From Calvatia gigantea (taxonomy: Eukaryota > Basidiomycota > Agaricomycetes > Agaricales > Lycoperdaceae): 64,000 nt of DNA. Under the pieces are notes generated by a model. The model saw only the letters and a list, made by a program, of their open reading frames with translations. It made no database searches and was not told where the DNA came from. Location of the stretch: positions 2,170,001 to 2,234,000 of the forward strand of contig JACAAK010000011.1 in NCBI GenBank assembly GCA_025093985.1, read 5' to 3'. The position numbers were made by a program, and so were the translations under genes. Positions within the stretch are counted from its first letter, which is position 1. The number at the start of each line of letters is the position of its first letter. Of this stretch, positions 56,186 to 64,000 are shown one piece after another.

Positions 56186-58246
56186 CTGATGAGTCTATAA
56201 TAAGATGAAACAGGTGGTTGGGGGAAACCCCAACTTGTTGTGCTGTTTCCATCACAGTACTCAATGGTTTTAGTATTTACACCAATCCTCAAACTTGCTA
56301 ACCTGTTGTTTCCTGTTAATAAATTAATTAATAGGCAGTTGCATTGTCTTTACTTCATCACTGGTGACATTATAGCATTCTATCTGAACATAGATAAGGA
56401 ATTCTGTCATAATATTGTAAATAACAGATATCAGCATTGGCTTACTGACCAAGAGGATTTAGACAAGCAAAAAGCAATCAACTGTGCATGGTTGATAAGG
56501 GAATGCTTAGCTACCACAGATAATGACTTGATTTTTCAGTTTGACCAGAAATTTTACTGCCAAAATTGCAGATTAGCTATAGATGTCACATATTTGCCTG
56601 ACTTAGCTAATATTTATGGTTTATACCATGAGAAAGGCATTAGAATTGGTAAAGCATCTAGTGTAGTGTTTGATGGATGCTATATAGACAATTGTATCAG
56701 GCTAGTGTATGCTAAGTCTGAAAGCAAAACAATTTCTAATATAAGTCTTCCTACATTTTATGAACTGTACCATAGAGTGGGATATAAGTGATAATCATAC
56801 CAATTTTCTTAATTTAACACTGTTCATTGAGAATAGCAAGCTTAAATATAAGCTGTATCAGAAACCTCTCAACTACTTTGAACATTTGCCCTAGATTAGT
56901 GCTCATCCTGAGTATGTTAAATATGGTACTTTCATGAGTGAACTAAGTCAGCTAGCCATGCTCTCTTCAGAATTTGACTATTATATTAAGGCATGTAGAG
57001 AAATTGCAGATATCTCCATTGCACAAGGCTACCTACCTAAATTAATTTCTTCATGGTTAAGGGAAACTACAAGGAAAGATAAAGTAACTAACTATGAGAG
57101 AGTCAGGTAAAACCCACAGATGTCCTTGTCCTTAAATCTGAATATAATTTGTCTTGGAATTTTTTTAATGTCAAGACACTTGAAGACAGCTTAAAGACTG
57201 AATGGCTTGAGGCATTATACTCTCTAGCCTTCAGGAATAGTGAACTGGTAGATGATCTACTAGAAGCTATTTACACAACTAAACTGCAAAAGGATCTCAT
57301 TTGACCTTGTTCTAAGTTCTTGAATTTTATAGGTGGAGATTGGACTTCTGCTTATAAATCAGTTCTTAGTAAAGGGTTGTTTGGCCTGTTTTTATATTTA
57401 GATAAACTCAGTCTTTTTGATCAAAAGCTGATCAACAGTAAGTGATGAACAGAACAGCTTATAGATTTTGTGGCATTATAGCACCACACTATCTTAGAAA
57501 GAAGAGATCAAGATAGTTTTGAGATCATTATATATGTGATCATTATACTGATTTAGTTCAGACTACCTTAGATAATTGGGTCACTGAACAAACATGAAGT
57601 TCAATTTATTTTGGTAATGAAAGGTTATGTCAAGCCAATTGGAGTCTATGCATTCCTCCATAATAAAGAATGGTACATGCCTAAGCATCACAATAAAAAT
57701 GGGTATACCTGCATGCAGTGTGGTATCAGATAACATAAGAAGATAAGACTTTATAGCTGACCTCATTTTTCAGATTGTTGCAGCTATTTTTGGGCATGGT
57801 TCAGAGATGGAATGCCAATATCTCTAGAGACTTAGTAGTTGCTTTAGTAGATTGGATGGAACAATCAAGTATATGTGTACAGCAGGTTATGGAAATCTAG
57901 TTAAACTTAGATAATGTAGGTTACATAAACTATACTGGGGGATTTCCTTTATTAGCTGGAGGTGAGTAGTCTCTAATCCCAGTTGGTATATCATTTTTAT
58001 AGTGTACCTGGGTGTCCAATACTAAATGTGCAGATAACTGAGAGATCATGCTAAACTGATTATATCTAGTTGAAATCCAAATGTTTACCCTTGCAAGTGG
58101 TGTCTAATAATACTAACACAGACATTTTTGCAGTAAGTACATTTGTGTATACTATCTTGGACTATACTAACTATGTTGAATCCCCTTAACCCTGAACCCA
58201 AACCCTGTTTTATGTGCACTGGCTTGTATCACTAAGAAAGGAGATG
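56186..58246 (+). pseudogene. Penelope-like element copy 2
   Basis: Starts as copy 1 does (CCTGATGAGTCT...GGGGGAAACCCC) but lacks ~0.7 kb of the N-terminal RT region (fusion at ~56280). Frame 56240-56791: LANLLFPVNKL, YFITGDIIAFYLNIDKEFCH, FDQKFYCQNCRLAIDVTYLP-DLANIYG, YIDNCIRLVY. After a 1-nt change: WDISDNHTNFLNLTLFIEN, KPLNYFEHLP, SAHPEYVKYGTFMSELSQLA and KACREIADISIAQGYLPKLI, the thumb region of PLE RT. A further ~110 codons (LKSEYNLSWNFFNVKTLEDS, FIGGDWTSAYKSVL) follow to ~57470, and later a Cys/His-bearing piece (YMPKHHNKNGYTCMQCG, ~57680). No GIY-YIG domain visible, as in endonuclease-lacking telomeric PLEs. Confidence 0.75.
58182..58206 (+). repeat. Degenerate telomere-like repeats at the PLE 3' side
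   Basis: CCCCTTAACCCTGAACCC followed by AAACCCTG: imperfect CCCTAA units on the plus strand, directly before the second PLE direct repeat. Confidence 0.45.
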
Positions 58247-58571
58247 TCTGAGCTAGATTACAGTATAGAAACTTGCCATGTATGTACTTACCTTTAGTAT
58301 GTCATGCTAATGTATTTTCATAGACCTGTCTCTAGGTGCCTTGCATTTGGGTGCTCTATGGATTAAGCATACATCTAAATAGGCACATACTTGAAACTTA
58401 AGGTAAAAAGTTTTAGGTACTGTTTCTACATTTATGGGCACTTTATAAGTACTTTACTGCTAACATTTGTCAGCTGTTCTGCAGTTTGTGTGCATATCAT
58501 TGTATACTCACTAATTAATTATAGATGTCCACATGATTGGTTCAGTAGATTACTGATGGTAAGTCAGAGCA
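58247..58571 (+). repeat. PLE direct repeat, right copy
   Basis: Second copy of 55860-56185. It ends at GATGGTAAGTCAGAGCA and is joined there to the gypsy D LTR. Confidence 0.7.
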
Positions 58572-59132
58572 TGTTATGAATATCAATATTTATGATATTA
58601 TTAATGTCAAAAATGATGATGTAATCAATGACATCATAATCACCTGACTAAAGATCAATATTACATATTGATTATACAACAGTTTATACAACATTTAACA
58701 AGACTAGTCTAACAAGTCATATTAAAGATAGTCTCAACATCAAACATCTTAGCATTGAACATACTTCATGAAGATATCATTATCTAATAATGGTATTATC
58801 TCAACTATACTACAACTAGTATATGTACTTCAAGTCAACTATATATCTTAGTATATTCAATACAATAAGAATATAGTTATAATGTTATGAATATAACTAT
58901 TTACTTAGATAATACAAGGGACTAGAATGTTCTAAGACTAGAACATGTCTAGACTATGTCTAGAACTCAATACTTGTAAATAGAACAACTTATATAATAA
59001 TTCAAAGTCATACCACTTTGAAGTCATATGACTTTTATATACCATATTTAGACAAGTAACATATCAATACAGTACAATACAGTAGCACACCACTGTAGTA
59101 TATAAACCCTTCAACTTGACCAGTCCACAACA
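58572..59132 (-). repeat. LTR of chromovirus D
   Basis: 561 bp, TGTTATGAATATC...CAGTCCACAACA, TG...CA. Related to 20568-21114. Preceded on the minus strand by the purine tract and the ORF3 stop codon. Confidence 0.8.
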
Positions 59133-59150
59133 TTACCTCCCAATTAAGCT

Positions 59151-60146
59151 TCATGCCTCAGGAAGCTCATCAAAGTCTCTATGGACTACTACTGTAGCAA
59201 GGGCCTTCTTGGTGGTGCCAATGAGGTATTTCCCACTGTTGGGCTGCATGAAGAAGACAGGTAAGTAGCTTTGGCTGTCTTGGCAGATAGGAACTAGGAC
59301 TCCTTCATACAGGAACTTGGTGACTGTGGAGTTTTCCCAGTAGTTTTTGACTATCAAGTTCCAATAGTGTAGGTTGTGTTCTTGGCTGGGTAGTATAGTA
59401 CAGTAGTGGGCAAGCAGCTGAAAAACTATGATGATCTGGGGTGGAGTAATGGTTTTCATGAAATGTCATAGGGCATTGACTTCTTTTTTCATTGAGACTG
59501 TGGCTTCTTCATCCATGGAGGTTCTGGCTTGGATGTTAGGGGTGGGTGGGGGCCTGATGGTGTTGTGCAGTTCCTTGAGAGTACTGTGAATTCTGTTAAT
59601 GAGCTCTTCAGTGCTAGAGTCATCAGGAGTGGTGTCTCTACTAAGCAGGCTGGAGGCAATGTCTCCTAGCTCTAGGAAGATTTTGGAAATGTCAATACCT
59701 TTGAACACTTGGATAGTGAGATTGATTCTACTGTGTAGACTGTCAACACAGGTTTGTTCAGTCAGGGTGAGTGAGGATTGACTGAGTACATAGAAGATGG
59801 TGGGAATATATTGACTGGTCAATACTGAGGAGTTTTCAAATCCAGTGTACATGTCTGTAAAGGTGATGCAGGCAGTAGCGAGCATAATAAGGTGGTTAGT
59901 GTTCAGCCTCTGGTTCTGGATGGTGATGGTGGTTAGCTCTTCATTGGTAGCATTATTAACATCTTTGAGCAGGTCTTTGAGGAGTCCTTAGACTGGTGAC
60001 AGGGTTGTGGCCATGTTGAAATGGGTGCTACTTGGAGCAAGAGCTTTGTTGTTTCCTGGGGGGGGAAGGGGCATAGATGAGATTCTAGTGGGGTTGGGGT
60101 GGACAAGGGAGGCAATGGTAATGTGGCTGGATTGAGAGGCAGGCAT
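59151..60146 (-). pseudogene. Chromovirus D ORF3, homologue of the ORF at 25458-26441
   Basis: About 331 codons from MPASQSSHITIASLVHPNPT to DFDELPEA, with a TAA near 60000 (…SPV-stop-GLLKD) and a TGA near 59465 (VNAL-stop-HFMKT, Cys in copy A). It aligns along its full length with ORF3 of chromovirus A, roughly 45% identity by eye: PLPPPGNNKALA, TACITFTDMYTGFENS, NRIHSTLKELHNTIRPPPTP, MDEEATVSMKKEVNAL, HYWNLIVKNYWENSTV, LPVFFMQPNSGKYLIGTTKK. No signal peptide or membrane segment. Function unknown. Confidence 0.7.
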
Positions 60147-60159
60147 ATTTATTCAGCTA

Positions 60160-63121
60160 GTTGAGTTGTTGCATGGTTTTCTGGGTTTTCTGGGTTTTCT
60201 GCCCCCTTTTTTATAATATCCTCTAGATGCCTGTTTAGGTAGTCCTGTATGGCTTCTTTTGCATTTCCTAGATTGGACTCCACAGTCCATGTATCTTCTT
60301 TGTTGCTATAGTCTTTCTAGTGTACTAGGAATTGATAGCCCTGTCCATACTTTTGTTGTCCTCAGATCTCATCTACTTCATATTCTTCTTTGTTGTTGAT
60401 GATGACCAGGTCCAGCGCCAGTGCTTTCCTTTGGCTTGGGAACTCAGCTTAGTGTACCAGTGTTAAGAGTTGCTTATTAAAGACATTGTAGATGGCCTAT
60501 CCTTCTGGCAGGTCAAGCCGATATACTGCATCTCCTATCTTTTCCTTAATAAGGAAAGGTCCATACTGCTTTTGGCCTAGCTTCTTTGATGTCTGATTGG
60601 TATGGATGTTTGTGTTTTCAAGCCACACTTTGTTGCCAATTTGGTATGTTCTGATGTGGAGCTTACTGTTGTTGTGCTGTTGTTTCATCTTTTCCTAATA
60701 CTGCTGTAGTGCTGATGAGGCATTAGCTCAGGCATTCTGTAGGTGTTTTAGGAATTCTGTGGCTGTGGGATTGTTTGTCATCTTACCATTCTTCCCCTTC
60801 CATGGGTGCCTTCTGTAGTTGAGGAAAAATGGTGTTTTCCCTGTTTCTCTGTGTTGTTTGTCATTATAGTGGAATTCCACTATTGGTAGCCAGTCAGCCC
60901 AGTCATTCTGGTCATAGTTGCAGTATAGGTGGATGTAGGTCTCCACTTCTCTATTGATGCATTTGGTTTGCCCATCAGTCTGTGGATAGTATGCTATTGA
61001 TGGGTTATGTTCTATACCAAGTCCCTTGAACAACTCCTTTGTGAATTCTGATGTGAACTGGGGTCCATAGTCACTGAGTACTTTCCTCAGCAGTCTATGT
61101 AACTTCCATATTTCATCTCAGTAGATCTGTGCAACATCTTTAGATATAACATCTATTGTTGTTGCTATGAGTCATATTATTTTTGTGAACTGGTTGACAA
61201 TAACTAGTATTATGTCTTTTCCCCCTGATATTGGTAGGGGTCCAATCATGTTGATGCTGATTTCTTCCCATGGGCCATTTGGTACTGGAAGGGGGTGTAG
61301 TAGTGACTTGAGCAGCATTGTTCTTGGCTTATTCCTTTGACACATCTGGCAGCCCTAGGTGTATCTTTTTACATCCCTTCATATGGTCAGCCACCAATAA
61401 TCATGGGTGATTAGTTCTATTATCCTATGTTACCCTGGATGTCCCACATTGGGGGTGTCATGGTGTTGCTGGAGGATTTCTTCTCATAGCTTTGGGTCTG
61501 GAGGTACATATGCACTACTCTCTTTGTACACCACTCCATTGTCTTCAGTGAAGTTTGATTCATCTTTTTGTAGCTCAGCAATAACTGGCGTTTCCCTTTG
61601 GGGTTTTCTTCATATCTTTTCTAGGAATGTTGGCTCCAGGAACAGTTTGGCCTGCAATAGTACTGTGTTGTCGGTACTTTCTGATTGTAGCTAGCTTTCT
61701 TTGATCATGGTAACTAGCTTGTCTTCTGTCACTTCTGGTACTTGGTGTATGTGGGATAGTAGGTCAGCCTTCATACTGGTTTTTCTGGGCATGTGTCATA
61801 GGATGAAGTCATAGTCCTGTAATTGTAGATATCACTGGGCCTGTCATCCATTCAATTTTTGTGGCTCTCTGTAGTACTTTAAGTTTTCATGGTCTGTCCA
61901 GATCTTGAACTTTTCTTCAGCATCTAACAGATAGTGTCTCCATTCTTTTAGGACATGTACAATAGCCAGTGGTTTCTTATCATAGATTTTGTAATTGTGT
62001 TCAGCTGGCGAGAGTGTTCATGATGTGAATGCAATCAGGTGCCATTTGTTTTCCTGTAACTGTGACAATACTCCTCCTAATGCATAGTCTAATGCATTTA
62101 CCTCCACCTGGAATTGTCCTTATCTTTGCAGTAGTATCAAGGTGGGTTCTTCAGTGATGCATCTTTTTAGTTCATTGAATGCTACTTGGTGCTCCATGTT
62201 CCATTCCCATGTGGTTGCCCCTTTGAGCTTGTTCAGTGGTCCTGCAATCTTGCTGAAGTTCTTGATGAACCATTGATAGTAGTTGGCAAAGCCTAGGAAC
62301 TGTTCTGCTCCTTTTGTGTTTTTGGGTTTGGGCTAGTCTCATACTAATTTGACTTTTCCTTTCTCCATTTCGATTCTTCTGTATCCTACTCTGACCCCTA
62401 GCAGTGGAATCTCTTCTGTATTGAATATACATTTAGATCATTTGAAGCATAGGTTATACTTATTTGCTTGTTCTAGAAATCATATAGTTCATTCCTGTAG
62501 TTGTTCCTTTGTGTCACCAGGTATCGCAAAATTGTCCATGTAGTTTACAATGTCACCATTTTGTAGTAGGTCACAGAAGATGCTTGTTATCATGTGGGAG
62601 AAGGTTCCAGGTAAGTTACTTAGTCCAAAATACATGACTGTTGGCTCAAAGAGTCCTTTGTTTATAAGGAACACTGCCTTCCATTCATCTCCCTCCTTGA
62701 TTCTGATGTTGTTGTAGCCCCAAATAATGTCTAGTTTGTTGAAATATTTTGCCTTCCCTAGTTTGCCAATGACTTCTCTGATCCTTGGCAGTGGGGTTTT
62801 GTCCTTAACCACCACATTGTTCAACTGCCAATAGTCCTGTATTAGCTATTTGGATCCATCTTTCTTTGGGATGAAGAAGGTGGGTGCTGCATATGGGGAT
62901 TTTGATGGCCTTATCTGTCCAGATTCTAGGTTTTCCTTGATGAAAGTTCAGAGTTTGTCTTGTTCCTTGATCATCATGTTGTATGTTCCTGCATTTATTT
63001 TTTTGGGGGCATCCTCAGTTAGGATTATCTCATGGTCCCATTCTGCCCACTCTGGAAGTTTGTTGAAGGTTGTTTTGTTGAATAGATAAGTGAATGGCTA
63101 TACATAATCCAGCAGGTCTTC
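60160..63121 (-). pseudogene. Chromovirus D pol: RT, RNase H, integrase, chromodomain
   Basis: RT 62950-62489: [48 protein letters not shown] (YMDN for YMDD). RNase H and linker in broken frames to ~61700. Integrase: KVLSDYGPQFTSEF (second Asp kept; DYG for DRG), then FKGLGIEHNPSIAYYPQTDG-QTKCINREVE (Lys where the catalytic Glu is expected in QTE), DQNDWADWLPIVEFHYND. GPF/Y-type tail: KKLGQKQYGPFLIKEKIG. Chromodomain EEYEVDEI ... GYQFLVH-stop-KDYSNKEDTWTVESNL (~60400-60250). Inactive on several counts. Confidence 0.8.
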
Positions 63122-63123
63122 TG

Positions 63124-63231
63124 GCATTTGTAAGCTGTTCTGCAGTTCACATGCATATCAAACACACATACACCAATTGATGTATAATCATAAATGATTG
63201 GCTCAGTAGGTATCTGATGGTAAGTCAGAGA
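63124..63231 (+). repeat. PLE 3'-end fragment at the right edge of the island
   Basis: 108 bp (CATTTGTAAGCTGTTCTGCAG...GATCTGATGGTAAGTCAGAG type) matching 56076-56185 and 58464-58569. It ends at the same GTAAGTCAGAG as both, and the GC-even flank starts at the next base. Confidence 0.7.
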
Positions 63232-64000
63232 AGTGACTGGTAAACGAAATGGGGGCCTTTTAGGTCAGGCTCTAAAGTTGTGTTCCACATCAAGGAAATT
63301 GCTGATACTGATGCGAGGTTCCTACGAAAGTATCCTGGTACCCTGGCCCATACAAAACAAATTGATACAACATACCGGCCATGTTCCTGGCTCATCTTGC
63401 GCCCTCTGACCCAAGACGATCCCAATTCCCCACAGCCCCCCCTTCGCGAGTCCGTTTCCATTGCAGATTCTCTCCTCTGTCGTATTCATTGTCTTATGAT
63501 ACACATCAACCCAGTAATCCCATGTCCCACAATCCCTTTCGCTGGTTTCGAAGGTAATAAAAAGTAGGATGCGCGCCGTGGACAGAGGCTTGGGCTCCAT
63601 TAACTCCCCGGTGCTCATAGACGACGAGCCCCGCGCCGACAAAATATGCGGGGCGAGTTGCTGGGGGAAAGCTCGTGGATCCAAGATTAAGATAGAAGAG
63701 CTCAGTACTAGTGACCATCAGGCAAAAATTCGTGCACCGCGAGTTTAATATGCTGCATTGATGTTTACGAACGAGATACCCAGGCAAAGACGGTCAACAT
63801 GGTCTCACTTCAATTTGGGATATGTAGCGAGGTGACGGGGTTGGCATTAAAGTCGATGAAACAGGAGGTCGTGGCATCCTTCAAGCGTACAAGGGCCTGG
63901 ACTGGCCCGGGGGTGGGTTTGGTAATTGTTAATGAGCGTGGTAGGACGGGTGGGGTCATTATTGGGTTAGTCCCAGATTAGATTCCGACCAAGGATAGGA
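63232..64000. other. Right flank, even base composition, no secure gene
   Basis: CpG and GC rise sharply at 63232. Open frames overlap on both strands (63280-63567 plus; 63322-63684 and 63506-63787 minus; 63799-63981 plus). The minus frame with ARILLFITFETSERDCGTWD and WGIGIVLGQRAQDEPGTWP looks the most coding-like, but I recognise no family and cannot choose. Confidence 0.4.

Larger units (their letters stand above)
58572..63121 (-). mobile_element. Ty3/gypsy chromovirus D, truncated at its 5' side
   Basis: On the minus strand: protease-RT linker, RT, RNase H, integrase, chromodomain, ORF3, polypurine tract (TTGGGAGGTAA) and a 561-bp LTR. Gag, protease and the 5' LTR are absent; the element ends at 63121 within the linker (EDLLDYV). 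Same gene order as chromovirus A, clearly diverged in sequence and with an unrelated-looking LTR. Confidence 0.85.
18866..63231. mobile_element. Nested transposon island
   Basis: From 18866 to 63231 the sequence becomes AT-rich and CpG-poor, and nearly every recognisable segment is a transposon. The left boundary is the 5' end of a Penelope-like element and the right boundary the 3' end of the same family, both on the plus strand. The sequence outside is even in composition. Components are listed separately. Confidence 0.75.

Noticed and set aside
59151..60146. ORF3 as a retroviral envelope-like gene
   Set aside because: No signal peptide, hydrophobic membrane segment or Cys pattern is visible in either copy.

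Overview
The window reads as nuclear DNA of a filamentous basidiomycete, most likely an agaricomycete. The protein-coding genes have introns of about 50-70 bp with GTAAGT-type donors. The gene families (F-box/LRR, NACHT-type STAND NTPases, secreted NucA/NucB-like nucleases) and the mobile elements (chromoviruses, Ty1/copia, Tc1-like, telomere-type Penelope-like elements) are typical of that group. Species cannot be named from the sequence.

Layout. (1) 1-18.87 kb is gene-bearing, near-even in base composition and rich in CpG. It holds the 5' half of a Tc1-like transposon that has cut into the 3' end of an F-box/LRR gene; a tandem family of secreted NucA/NucB-type nuclease genes (one intact 8-exon gene at 6.6-7.7 kb, one with a single frameshift at 4.5-5.6 kb, one decayed at 9.3-10.5 kb, and a relic exon at 8.34 kb); a nucleotidyltransferase-fold gene; a low-complexity conserved hypothetical gene; an intron-containing tRNA-Asp; and two tandem NACHT genes, both broken. 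(2) 18.87-63.23 kb is an AT-rich, CpG-poor island made almost wholly of nested, decayed transposons. It begins with the 5' end of a Penelope-like element (PLE) and ends with a PLE 3' end in the same orientation. Between them are two copia elements, at least five Ty3/gypsy-type pieces (several with a chromodomain), a second Tc1 fragment, and a degenerate telomere-linked RecQ-like helicase gene beside telomere-like CCCTAA repeats and a tandem PLE. (3) 63.23-64 kb returns to even composition with no secure gene.

Points of most interest. Two divergent chromovirus lineages share a third open reading frame of about 330 codons downstream of the integrase/chromodomain, with no family I can name. A different chromovirus carries an antisense gene encoding a charged coiled coil plus a Cys cluster between pol and its 3' LTR. 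A 2-kb gypsy fragment sits inside a copia element between perfect 305-bp direct repeats. A helicase relic, telomere-like repeats and a tandem PLE lie together, as in a former subtelomere. In the chromoviruses, loss of catalytic Asp codons fits CpG decay.

Most retroelement genes carry stops or frameshifts and are given as pseudogenes. All homology statements come from reading motifs by eye, not from searches.
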